Origin: Erysipelotrichaceae bacterium
GTDB taxonomy: Bacteria; Bacillota_I; Bacilli_A; Erysipelotrichales; Erysipelotrichaceae
NCBI GenBank assembly: GCA_017405675.1
Contig: JAFRAB010000012.1
Coordinates: 104,902 to 168,901, forward strand
Length of the DNA: 64,000 nucleotides
Direction: 5' to 3'
Of the stretch, positions 34,874 to 42,730 are shown piece after piece. Every line of letters starts with the position of its first letter. Position 1 is the first letter of the stretch. The notes under the pieces were generated by a model, which was given only the letters and a program-made list of their open reading frames with translations, was not told where the DNA came from and did not search any database. Both the position numbers and the translations under genes were made by a program.

Positions 34874-35323
34874 TCAGATATCATCACCATCATTAATCAT
34901 CATGTTTTCTACCGCCAATACTGCCAGCAAATCCTCGGGGCTGTATATCCTGATTGAACTCTTTCGGTAGTCCTTAAGATTTCTGGTAACTATGCCATCT
35001 ACTTCATAAGAAACGGCTGTTTCTATCATTAGTGCATCTTCATAATCATTAACATCTGATGATAACGCACGTACAGCGTTTTCTCCCGTAGAATCAACTA
35101 ACGCAAAGGAATCCAGCAGCGTCGATATGATATCTCTTATGTTTTTTTCATTATGTAGCGTATGTTTAAGAATGTAATGTATATCCATGAGTGATTTTAC
35201 AGTGATCAGTCCCTGTAATCTGTTCTGTGCAGCTTTAATGATCAGCTTTTCGGCATTACTGCTGTATTCCTCTCTGTCCAATAGATAGTCCAGAATGACG
35301 CAGGTATCAAAAATAATCTTCAT
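34874..35323 (-). CDS. PIN domain toxin (VapC-like)
   Basis: 149 residues. IIFDTCVILDYLLDREEY carries the first conserved Asp, NDYEDALMIETA the middle acidic residues and GIVTRNLKDYRKS the C-terminal ones, giving the four-acid site of PIN ribonucleases. The gene overlaps the upstream Phd-type antitoxin by four bases. Predicted to cleave RNA when not bound by the antitoxin; the target is not known. Confidence 0.88.
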   Translation of the reverse strand: MKIIFDTCVILDYLLDREEYSSNAEKLIIKAAQNRLQGLITVKSLMDIHYILKHTLHNEKNIRDIISTLLDSFALVDSTGENAVRALSSDVNDYEDALMIETAVSYEVDGIVTRNLKDYRKSSIRIYSPEDLLAVLAVENMMINDGDDI

Positions 35324-35538
35324 AATTCAGTCAGTTTCTCCCTTAAGACGTCCTCATAGTTTAATTCGGTTTTTGCGATTCCTTTCAGACTCTTAATTTT
35401 TATTATCTTCTCCTTCATGGGATCAGATACTCTCATGACCGGCTTTCCATTACTTACAACTATAATGTCCTGTTCCTTAACAAGTTCAGAGTATTTTTTT
35501 ATGTCTTTCCTGAATTCGGAAATTGTCACCTGCAGCAT
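35320..35538 (-). CDS. Phd/YefM family antitoxin
   Basis: 72 residues beginning MLQVTISEFRKDIKKYSELV, with IIVVSNGKPVMRVSDP: the DNA-binding N-terminus of Phd/YefM antitoxins, followed by a charged C-terminal tail expected to wrap the toxin. AGAGGTG precedes the ATG. It is encoded directly upstream of the PIN toxin and downstream of a 33-bp palindrome that spans its promoter. Confidence 0.9.
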   Translation of the reverse strand: MLQVTISEFRKDIKKYSELVKEQDIIVVSNGKPVMRVSDPMKEKIIKIKSLKGIAKTELNYEDVLREKLTEL

Positions 35539-35564
35539 ATTATCACCTCTTTGTTTGTACTTTT

Positions 35565-35607
35565 ATTATAAATAAAATGTACATAATATTCAATATTATG
35601 TACATTT
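35565..35607 (-). promoter_or_regulatory. Toxin-antitoxin promoter with a 33-bp perfect palindromic operator
   Basis: Two 16-base arms, AAATGTACATAATATT (35575-35590) and its exact complement (35592-35607), flank a single central base. The minus-strand promoter is TTGAAT (35588-35593), 17 bases, TATAAT (35565-35570), so the -35 lies at the palindrome centre. The right edge covers the rlmI stop codon (35606-35608). Confidence 0.85.
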
Positions 35608-36808
35608 AAACGATCTGTAATATATAGAACTTAAGATAATCGGTTTCCGGAACATTCATCATTATCGGATGGTCTTCAGCCTGCTGGGATACTGACACCA
35701 TACGCATCTGAATGCCTGTCTTTTCACTGGCTTCTCTTAACATCTTTTCAAACAGTTCATGAGGCATGAAATGTGAACATGAACAGGTTGCCAGATAACC
35801 GCCCTTAGGCAGCAGCTTCATGGCTCTGGAGTTAATATCCAGATAACCGTTATAGGCATTGTTGACGGTCTGACGGCTCTTGGTAAAGGCTGGCGGATCG
35901 AGAATGATGAAGTCATATTCCTTCTTATTGACCTTATCCAGATAGTCAAAGACATCAGCGACCACAAAATCAACCTTAAGATCGTTCAGATCAGCATTTC
36001 TCTGAGCCTGCTTAATGGCTGTTTCCGAGATATCTACCGCTGTAACCTTAGCCGCTTTACCTTTCGCACAGTTCAAAGCAAATGAACCCGTATGGGTAAA
36101 GCAGTCCAGGACTTTCTTTCCTTCAACCAGTTTACTTACTCTTTCACGGTTTCTCTTCTGATCCAGGAAGAATCCTGTCTTCTGTCCGTTTTCAACATCT
36201 ACATAATACTTTATGCCGTTTTCAGTTATCACTGTTTCGGTACCTAAGCCTTCTTCCTTACAGAACCAGCCCTTATATTCAGTTAATCCTTCCAGTTTAC
36301 GGATATTGACATCATTTCTTTCGAAGATACCCTTAACATCCTGCCCGTCTTCCTTAAGAACCTTCAGCAGTAAAGGAAAAATCGTTTCCTTCAGTTTATC
36401 CATGCCGAAAGTCAGAACCTGAGTTACCAGAATATCATTGAATCTGTCGACCGTTAATCCCGGGAACCCGTCAGATTCACCGAAAATCACACGGCAGCAA
36501 TCCAGCTGATCCTTCAGTACTGTTTTGCGGTAATTCCAGGCGTACCGTATCCTTCTTTCCCAGAACTCTTCGTTATAGGTAATGGAATAATCGCGGCTGA
36601 TCAGTCTGACTCTGATCTTACTGTTATCTGAGACAAGACCGGAGCCGATATAGTTTCCCTTCACGGATAAAACATCAACGATATCACCGTTTTCATATTC
36701 ACCGCTGACGATGTCAATGTCACTTTCATACAGCCATGGATGACCGCCCTTAAGCCAGCGTTCGCCCTTTTTTGTTGCTGTAATACATGCATATTCTCTT
36801 CTCTTCAT
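35606..36808 (-). CDS. rlmI: Class I SAM-dependent rRNA methyltransferase, RlmI family
   Basis: 400 residues. An N-terminal PUA domain (GERWLKGGHPWLYESDI) precedes an EEHD-like linker and a Rossmann methyltransferase domain with VLDCFTHTGSFAL (SAM site), FIILDPPAFTKS (motif IV) and TCSCSHFM (motif VI cysteine). It probably makes 5-methylcytosine in 23S rRNA; paralogues with other targets exist. GGAGAG precedes the ATG. It follows pth on the same strand. Confidence 0.9.
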   Translation of the reverse strand: MKRREYACITATKKGERWLKGGHPWLYESDIDIVSGEYENGDIVDVLSVKGNYIGSGLVSDNSKIRVRLISRDYSITYNEEFWERRIRYAWNYRKTVLKDQLDCCRVIFGESDGFPGLTVDRFNDILVTQVLTFGMDKLKETIFPLLLKVLKEDGQDVKGIFERNDVNIRKLEGLTEYKGWFCKEEGLGTETVITENGIKYYVDVENGQKTGFFLDQKRNRERVSKLVEGKKVLDCFTHTGSFALNCAKGKAAKVTAVDISETAIKQAQRNADLNDLKVDFVVADVFDYLDKVNKKEYDFIILDPPAFTKSRQTVNNAYNGYLDINSRAMKLLPKGGYLATCSCSHFMPHELFEKMLREASEKTGIQMRMVSVSQQAEDHPIMMNVPETDYLKFYILQIV

Positions 36809-36851
36809 AGTCTACTCTCCGATAACAAAACGGTGTGTATTTACACCCGCT

Positions 36852-37421
36852 TTACTTATTCTTAATGTTATATTTATTCATTACGTTCTGGAAGCGATCC
36901 GTAATGAAATCCACACAGGCATCACTGCTGGCTTCAATGGCCTGCTGCCATTTTGCACTGTCATCGCCATAAAATCCTGACAGAACATAATCCTTGGTAT
37001 CTCTGGCTTTATCGTTGCCGATGCCTACCCTGATACGGCAGAACTGTCTGGTTCCCAGATGAGCGATGATGCTCTTGATGCCGTTATGGCCCCCGGCGCT
37101 GCCGCTTTCTCTCAAGCGTACCGATCCTACCGGCAAATCCAGATCGTCGTATACAACTAATACATCCTTTTCCGCATCAAGATGATAATATCTGACGGCT
37201 TTACCAACAGCCTCACCTGAAAGATTCATATAGGTCTGCGGCTTCATCAGAATAACCTGTTCACCCTTATAGGTGGTTTTGCCGATAAGCGCACTAAAAG
37301 CCTTGCGGTTAACTGATACCCCAAGCTTGCTGCTTACCAGATCCAGACACTTGAAACCGGTATTATGTCTGGTGTTTTCATATCCTTTTCCCGGATTTCC
37401 CAAACCAACTATTAATTTCAT
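36852..37421 (-). CDS. pth: Peptidyl-tRNA hydrolase
   Basis: 189 residues, normal length. It releases peptides from peptidyl-tRNA that drops off ribosomes. GLGNPGKGYENTRHNTGF holds the catalytic His, and VVYDDLDLPVG and GGHNGIKSI are family motifs. There is no SD; TATAAT (37430-37435 on the minus strand) ends eight bases before the ATG, so the mRNA is predicted leaderless or nearly so. Confidence 0.97.
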   Translation of the reverse strand: MKLIVGLGNPGKGYENTRHNTGFKCLDLVSSKLGVSVNRKAFSALIGKTTYKGEQVILMKPQTYMNLSGEAVGKAVRYYHLDAEKDVLVVYDDLDLPVGSVRLRESGSAGGHNGIKSIIAHLGTRQFCRIRVGIGNDKARDTKDYVLSGFYGDDSAKWQQAIEASSDACVDFITDRFQNVMNKYNIKNK

Positions 37422-37429
37422 ACGCCGAT

Positions 37430-37458
37430 ATTATACACAATTATCATTCAATGTTTAA
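37430..37458 (-). promoter_or_regulatory. pth promoter inside the 3' end of tcdA
   Basis: TTAAAC (37453-37458), 17 bases, TATAAT (37430-37435) on the minus strand. The -35 lies within the last codons of tcdA and the spacer spans its stop. Confidence 0.65.
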
Positions 37459-38136
37459 TATTTCTTTTATGCAGATCTCCGCACAGATCAGTCCGGCTGT
37501 AGCCGGCACAAAAATCATTGAGCCTAAAACTCCAGATTCATTCATCTTCAGAGGATCCTCAGTTGAATAAACAACCTTAACTTTCAGGTCCATGCCTCTG
37601 TTACGGGCCATGTATCTTAACTTGCGGGCCATCGGATCATTCTGTGTCTTGTTCAGAGTGGTGACTACCAGCTTGGTAGGATCCAGTCTTCTGGCCGCTC
37701 CCAGACAGGCAATAAATGGAATGTTGTGATCTTTACAGTATTGCCATATGGCCAGCTTGCCGTTCATGTTGTCGATGGCATCAATGACATAATTAACATC
37801 TTCACCAATACATTCACTAACGGTATTCTCATCAACGAATACCTTTTTCTTAATGATCTTTATATTGGGATTAATGCTTAACAGTCTCTCTGCTATGGCT
37901 TCTGTCTTATCCTGTTTCAGAGTACTGTGGGTAGCTTCCAGCTGTCTGTTGAGGTTGCTTGGTTCAACTCTGTCATAGTCAACGATGGTCAGAGTTCCAA
38001 TACCGCTTCTGCCCAGCGCTTCAACCGCAAAAGAACCGACCCCGCCCAGACCGAAAACAGCCACATGACTGTTCTGCAATCTGGCCAGGTTTTCTTCTCC
38101 CAATACATTGATAACTCTTTCAAACTGATTATTCAT
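37444..38136 (-). CDS. tcdA: tRNA threonylcarbamoyladenosine dehydratase
   Basis: 230 residues of the ThiF/MoeB/E1 family. VFGLGGVGSFAVEAL is the ATP-binding loop, DYDRVEPSNLNRQ the metal/ATP site and YVIDAIDN the second acidic motif. TcdA cyclises t6A at tRNA position 37 with ATP. Lack of zinc cysteine pairs and an E. coli TcdA-like length favour this over ThiF. It overlaps miaA by eight bases; MiaA also modifies tRNA position 37. Confidence 0.9.
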   Translation of the reverse strand: MNNQFERVINVLGEENLARLQNSHVAVFGLGGVGSFAVEALGRSGIGTLTIVDYDRVEPSNLNRQLEATHSTLKQDKTEAIAERLLSINPNIKIIKKKVFVDENTVSECIGEDVNYVIDAIDNMNGKLAIWQYCKDHNIPFIACLGAARRLDPTKLVVTTLNKTQNDPMARKLRYMARNRGMDLKVKVVYSTEDPLKMNESGVLGSMIFVPATAGLICAEICIKEILNIE

Positions 38137-39025
38137 TTAGCCAATTTCCTATGTCTTCACTGATTCTTTCAAAACAGTTTTCTTCCGTAATGTCATACCA
38201 TCTGACAGGCAGCTGGTGATTCCACCAGGTATACTGTCTCTTGGCAAACTGACGGGTATGTATCTTGATCAGGTCCACTGTCTCTTCCAGGCTTCTGGTT
38301 CCTTCAAAGTATTCCCTGAATTCCTTATATCCTATACCCTGCAGGGCTTTTTTATCCCAGCTGTACTTACCGTTAAGATAAGTAACCTCATCCAGTAAAC
38401 CGGCTTCCATCATCATGTCTACTCTCTTATCAATGCGCTGCTTCAGTAACTCTCTGTCCATCGTCAGACCGACAAGATACGTATCGTAGACCTGAATGTG
38501 CTGCTGTCTGGCTTCCTGTTCACTTTTCAGATTGCCGCTGTCAGCAAGCTGTAAAGCCCTGACAATGCGTCTTCTGTTATTCGGATGTATCTTCTCAGTA
38601 GCTTCAGGATCTGTTTCCAGCAGTCTTCTGTACAGTTCTTCGGTACTGACATCTTCATACTCATTATGATTTTCTTCCATTTCCACAAAATCATAATCAT
38701 ACAACAACGCTTTGATATATAAACCAGTTCCGCCGCAGATAATCGGTATTTTACCTCTCGCGGTGATCTCTCTTATCTTTTCCCTGGCCGCCAGCTGAAA
38801 ATGCCTGACGCTGTAAGGTTCACCGATATCAATGTAATCCAGCAGATGATGAGGCACACCTTCCATTTCCTCAGGTGTTACCTTAGCACTGCCGATATCA
38901 AGTTCCTTATATACCCGGATACTGTCCCCATTGATTATTTCACCGTCAAACTTCTTAGCCAGTTTAATGGCTATGGCGCTTTTCCCTGAAGCAGTCGGGC
39001 CGACAACGCTGATGACCTTAACCAC
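38129..39025 (-). CDS. miaA: tRNA dimethylallyltransferase
   Basis: 298 residues. VVGPTASGKSAIAIKLA is the P-loop, GEIINGDSIRVYKELDIG binds the tRNA/substrate, and GGTGLYIKALLYDYDF is a family motif. It adds a dimethylallyl group to A37 of tRNAs reading UNN codons. The start is GTG at 39025, supported by AAGGAG upstream and by overlap of eight bases with mutL, the usual mutL-miaA linkage. Confidence 0.96.
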   Translation of the reverse strand: MVKVISVVGPTASGKSAIAIKLAKKFDGEIINGDSIRVYKELDIGSAKVTPEEMEGVPHHLLDYIDIGEPYSVRHFQLAAREKIREITARGKIPIICGGTGLYIKALLYDYDFVEMEENHNEYEDVSTEELYRRLLETDPEATEKIHPNNRRRIVRALQLADSGNLKSEQEARQQHIQVYDTYLVGLTMDRELLKQRIDKRVDMMMEAGLLDEVTYLNGKYSWDKKALQGIGYKEFREYFEGTRSLEETVDLIKIHTRQFAKRQYTWWNHQLPVRWYDITEENCFERISEDIGNWLNE

Positions 39026-40748
39026 GCTTGAACTCCTTGATTAACTGCGCTTCAGAAATAGCCATCATGGTAGGACGGCCATGCGGACAGTTAAACGGCT
39101 GGGCACATCTGCCTAATCTCTGCAGCAGATTGCGGCTTTCCAAGGCATCCAGCTTGCGGTTGAAACGGATCGAACTGTGGCAGGCCAGTGTAGCGATCTT
39201 ATCCTTGCGGATCTCCTGAACATTCATCTTCTTTTCCGACAGAATCTCCTCAATCAGATCATCGACGAATTCCTTTTCATTTATGTCTTCAAACCAGACT
39301 GGTACTTCTCTGATGACACAGTTGGTCTTGGAGAACGGTTCCAGCTTCATGCCCATGGTTTCAAATACTTCATTAAGCTTTTCCAGCTGTTCATACTGAA
39401 CAGGTGTCAGTTCAACAACCAAAGGAACCAGTAACGGCTGCATTACAGTATTCTCATTATCTATTTCGTTCTGTATTTCCTCATACATGCATCTTTCCAT
39501 GGCAGCATGCTGGTCAACGATATACAGATTCTCATCATCACAGGCGATGATGTAATTGCCATGCAGCTGAGCCAGATACTGGAATCTGTCCAGTACTACC
39601 GGTTCTGCCGGCTTGTATTCTTCCCTGAAATCAGGTTTGTATGCTTCAACAGCCTCATCCATCAACACTGTCTGTTTTACCGGTTCAGGACGGTAGGTCT
39701 CGGTAAACAGGCTCTGTTCCTCAACCTTAGTCTGACTGCGGTTAACATGTATTTCACCCGGACGGAACTTTTCCTTCAGGATGCGGTTAATATTGTCTCT
39801 GACCAGGTTATAGAGCTGTCTGTCCTTGGACAGTCTGATTTCCCATTTTGATGGATGCACGTTGACATCTACCAGTCTGAAATCTGCTTCCACGTTTAAA
39901 ACACAGATAGGATATCTGTCCGGCATCATGAATTCCCGATAAGCTTCGGTAACGGCTTTCTGGATCAGATAGTTTCTGATCATACGGCCGTTAATGAAAA
40001 CGTTCATGTATGACTTAACTGACCTGTTAATGCTTGGCAGTACCAGAATGCCTTTGACCTTGAAATCATAGTCTTCAAATTCCACAGGCAGACTGTTGCG
40101 GGCTATTTCCAAACCGTAGATATGCATCATGGTTTCTTCCAGTGATCCGTTACCTGGGGTCTGCAGTTTCAGTTTATCTTCACTGTATAACTCAAAGGCA
40201 ATTTCCGGATGCGCCAGGGCAAACTTCTGCATGACATCAAGAATACTGTTGAGCTCAGCATTGCCGCTTTTCAGATGTTTCAGACGGGCCGGCGTTTTAA
40301 AGAATAATCCTTCAACTTTAATGGTAGTCCCCTTGCCGCGGGCGGCCGGGGCAGCCTTGACGATCTTACCGTATTCGATGTTTACTTCCGTACTCTCTTC
40401 CCCGTTACCTGTTAAAAGATATACTTTTGCAACGGAAGCGATTGAAGGTAAAGCCTCACCTCTGAAGCCCATGGTCTGAATATCCCATAAGTCTTCAGTA
40501 GTAGAGATCTTGCTGGTGGCATGTCTGTTAAAGGCATATACGGCATCCTGTTTATCCATGCCATAGCCGTTATCGGTTACTTCGATGGAATCACGGCCGC
40601 CATTAAAGACTCTGACGGTAATTCTGTCAGCTTCGGCATCTATGCTGTTTTCGACCAGTTCCTTGACTACGCCTGAAGGTCTTTCGACAACCTCCCCGGC
40701 CGCAATCATGTTGGTCAGATGTTCATCCAGTGTATGTATTTTTCCCAT
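39018..40748 (-). CDS. mutL: DNA mismatch repair protein MutL
   Basis: 576 residues. The GHKL ATPase domain has VENSIDAEADRI, DNGYGMDKQ and MGFRGEALPSI. The C-terminal domain retains the endonuclease motif DQHAAMERCMYEE, plus ACHSS and CPHGRPT, so this is the nicking type used in bacteria without MutH. No mutS is in the window. TATAAT (40755-40760 on the minus strand) ends six bases before the ATG with no SD, suggesting a leaderless mRNA. Confidence 0.97.
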   Translation of the reverse strand: MGKIHTLDEHLTNMIAAGEVVERPSGVVKELVENSIDAEADRITVRVFNGGRDSIEVTDNGYGMDKQDAVYAFNRHATSKISTTEDLWDIQTMGFRGEALPSIASVAKVYLLTGNGEESTEVNIEYGKIVKAAPAARGKGTTIKVEGLFFKTPARLKHLKSGNAELNSILDVMQKFALAHPEIAFELYSEDKLKLQTPGNGSLEETMMHIYGLEIARNSLPVEFEDYDFKVKGILVLPSINRSVKSYMNVFINGRMIRNYLIQKAVTEAYREFMMPDRYPICVLNVEADFRLVDVNVHPSKWEIRLSKDRQLYNLVRDNINRILKEKFRPGEIHVNRSQTKVEEQSLFTETYRPEPVKQTVLMDEAVEAYKPDFREEYKPAEPVVLDRFQYLAQLHGNYIIACDDENLYIVDQHAAMERCMYEEIQNEIDNENTVMQPLLVPLVVELTPVQYEQLEKLNEVFETMGMKLEPFSKTNCVIREVPVWFEDINEKEFVDDLIEEILSEKKMNVQEIRKDKIATLACHSSIRFNRKLDALESRNLLQRLGRCAQPFNCPHGRPTMMAISEAQLIKEFKRG

Positions 40749-40754
40749 GTATTT

Positions 40755-40760
40755 ATTATA
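40755..40760 (-). promoter_or_regulatory. -10 box six bases before the mutL ATG
   Basis: TATAAT on the minus strand followed by AAATAC and ATG. No convincing -35 at 16-18 bases. Layout matches the other predicted leaderless starts in this window. Confidence 0.5.
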
Positions 40761-40788
40761 ACCTTCATTTAAGCTTTTGTATCTGCAG

Positions 40789-41328
40789 TTACATGTTAAT
40801 AAGTTTTCTGACGGTATTGGCTGTTCTGATAGTCAACCTTGATCCTATCGGTAAGGATGCTGTCTTTGGCCACCAGTTGGTTTTCCGGTGATCCTTCAGG
40901 TCAAAGGACCAGAATACCGCATTGTCATACTCCATTATCTGTTCCAGCCCTTCCTTTGGTTCACCGATTGCTTCATATACTTCAGCAAAAGTTGTAGGCG
41001 GCATGATGAAGATCAGATTGTCATAAATCTTTTTATCATCCGTTCCCCACCACTCAGGAGCGTGCCGCAGGATATCTCTGAGTTCTTCTGTCCTTATGAC
41101 AAAGACCGGAATATCCAGAGCGAAAACATCTCCAATCATTTTTTCTATTCTTTTTGTAATACCGGTAATATCATCTTCACGACATGAGAACATGACATTA
41201 CCGCTGTTAAGATATGTTCTGACATCAGAAAAACCAAGATCTTTAAATCCCTTCTTCAGTTCTGCCATCGGTATCTTATTCTTACCGCTGATGTTTATTC
41301 CTCTTAATAAAGCTATGTATCTGATCAT
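40789..41328 (-). CDS. DUF1697 family protein
   Basis: 179 residues. MIRYIALLRGINISGKNKIPM and VRTYLNSGNVMFSC are the DUF1697 signatures. Members are small cytoplasmic proteins of unknown biochemical role. Four-base overlap with the upstream HAD gene. Function not assigned. Confidence 0.88.
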   Translation of the reverse strand: MIRYIALLRGINISGKNKIPMAELKKGFKDLGFSDVRTYLNSGNVMFSCREDDITGITKRIEKMIGDVFALDIPVFVIRTEELRDILRHAPEWWGTDDKKIYDNLIFIMPPTTFAEVYEAIGEPKEGLEQIMEYDNAVFWSFDLKDHRKTNWWPKTASLPIGSRLTIRTANTVRKLINM

Positions 41329-41924
41329 AAGTCACCCATGTATTTTCTTAATTTATCAACATTACCGTCAAACAGATATCCTCTGATACCGGCCTTTTCG
41401 GCACCTGCAATATTTCTTTGCACATCATCAATGAACAGACACTCCTCTGCTTTCAAGCCATATCTGTCCAGTAATATCTGATATATCCTGACATCAGGTT
41501 TCATGACTTTTTCCAGAGCCGAAACTACGGTTCCGTCAAAATACTGATGTCCCGGTATTCTTAACCAGTAAACAGGCTGAGCCACAGAGGCATTGGAAAG
41601 CAGATATATGCCATATCCCTTTTCCTTACACTCCCTGACAAAGTCTTCCATCCCCTTTACCGGAATGATTGGATCATTCCAGTCAAAGATCAGATTATGA
41701 GCTGTCTGATGCAGATGTTCAGGAATTCTCTTTACGGCTTCATCGTACATTTCCTGTTCAGTCATGATACCGGCATCCATGTTGGTCCAGTCTTCATGAT
41801 GAAAGATCTCCCTTAACAGAAGCTCTCTTTCCTCTTTATCGGTTATTCCTTCCTTAGTAAGGAAATCTTCCGGGTAGAATTCAACCAGAACTCTGCCCAT
41901 GTCAAATATAATGTTCTTTATCAT
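41325..41924 (-). CDS. HAD family phosphatase (YihX-like)
   Basis: 199 residues. IIFDMGRVLVEFYPEDF is motif I of the HAD subfamily I that includes YihX (glucose-1-phosphate phosphatase) and related haloacid dehalogenase-like enzymes; YLLSNAS is motif II, KPDVRIYQ motif III and CLFIDDVQRNI motif IV. The substrate is uncertain. No SD and no clear -10 box are seen upstream of the ATG. Confidence 0.85.
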   Translation of the reverse strand: MIKNIIFDMGRVLVEFYPEDFLTKEGITDKEERELLLREIFHHEDWTNMDAGIMTEQEMYDEAVKRIPEHLHQTAHNLIFDWNDPIIPVKGMEDFVRECKEKGYGIYLLSNASVAQPVYWLRIPGHQYFDGTVVSALEKVMKPDVRIYQILLDRYGLKAEECLFIDDVQRNIAGAEKAGIRGYLFDGNVDKLRKYMGDL

Positions 41925-41953
41925 AATTCATTTTCAAGGCAAGAAAGGCTTGC

Positions 41954-41981
41954 TTGGATATTTCCGTAAATATCTTATATT
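41954..41981 (+). promoter_or_regulatory. Promoter of the 59-residue ORF
   Basis: TTGGAT (41954-41959), 16 bases, TATATT (41976-41981), followed by the SD GTGAGGTGAT before the GTG at 42002. Confidence 0.55.
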
Positions 41982-42001
41982 AAAGTTGTGAGGTGATAAT
42001 C

Positions 42002-42181
42002 GTGACTAACTATACAACCAAAGAACTTACTCATATCATTGATACAACATCTTTTACCAATCAGTCTCAGACATTCAATTACTATGTCAGTCTTTACAAT
42101 GAGATCAGAGATGTAAGAATACTCAGAGAGACGGTAATTACCATCAAAAGATATGTCAGTATTCTAATAAATGTTCTTTAA
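42002..42181 (+). CDS. Small protein of unknown function (59 residues)
   Basis: A GTG-initiated ORF with a strong SD (GAGGTGAT) and a plausible promoter. The product, MTNYTTKELTHIIDTTSF onward, is polar with many Thr/Ile/Tyr and predicted helical character; no family is recognised. It is the only plus-strand ORF between 41.9 and 45 kb with these signals. Its last 18 bases overlap the 3' end of the convergent nuclease gene. Confidence 0.55.
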   Translation: MTNYTTKELTHIIDTTSFTNQSQTFNYYVSLYNEIRDVRILRETVITIKRYVSILINVL

Positions 42182-42730
42182 TCTGTCGATGCGGTTGAAC
42201 CATTTACGGTACTTACCGTTTGGAGAATAGTACTTGGCTCTTGATTCCGTATTCTGCAGCAGCAATGCATTGAAGTTATACTTCTTGAAATCATTGAAGT
42301 CATTGAACTTGCAGTTATTACTTAACCAGACATAAGCCAAAGTACGCCCGTACTTGTCATTCTGTCCACGGTCAAACTCCAGATAAACGGTCTGTCCCAG
42401 TTTAAAGTATCCCTTGGTATATTCATAAGCTTCCTTACCGGCATCTGTACATTCCTGTATGCTGCAGCTGGTTGATTCCGGAGCATCAACGCCTATCAGA
42501 CGGACCGTGACATCCCGAGCGTTCATGGTAACAACGATCGTATCCCCGTCGACTGTACGCTTATAGGCAGCTGCCTGCAGTACCACTTCATCATCGGTAT
42601 AACTGAAGATATCCAGTACCGGAGAAGTGGGATTAAGGTCAGTATAAATCTTGTAGCCCAGCAGAAAAACAACCAGTACGGCCGCAATTATGTTACGTAT
42701 CTGTGCCTTTCTGCCCTTGCTTAAAGCCAT
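42164..42730 (-). CDS. Membrane-anchored thermonuclease family protein
   Basis: 188 residues: an N-terminal membrane helix (IRNIIAAVLVVFLLGYKIY) then a staphylococcal-nuclease-like domain with VDGDTIVV, VRLIGVDAPES and DKYGRTLAYVW, which hold the calcium and catalytic Arg/Glu residues. It probably degrades nucleic acid outside the cell membrane. Its ATG directly follows the nagA stop, in the pepT-nagA-nuclease operon. Confidence 0.88.
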   Translation of the reverse strand: MALSKGRKAQIRNIIAAVLVVFLLGYKIYTDLNPTSPVLDIFSYTDDEVVLQAAAYKRTVDGDTIVVTMNARDVTVRLIGVDAPESTSCSIQECTDAGKEAYEYTKGYFKLGQTVYLEFDRGQNDKYGRTLAYVWLSNNCKFNDFNDFKKYNFNALLLQNTESRAKYYSPNGKYRKWFNRIDRLKNIY

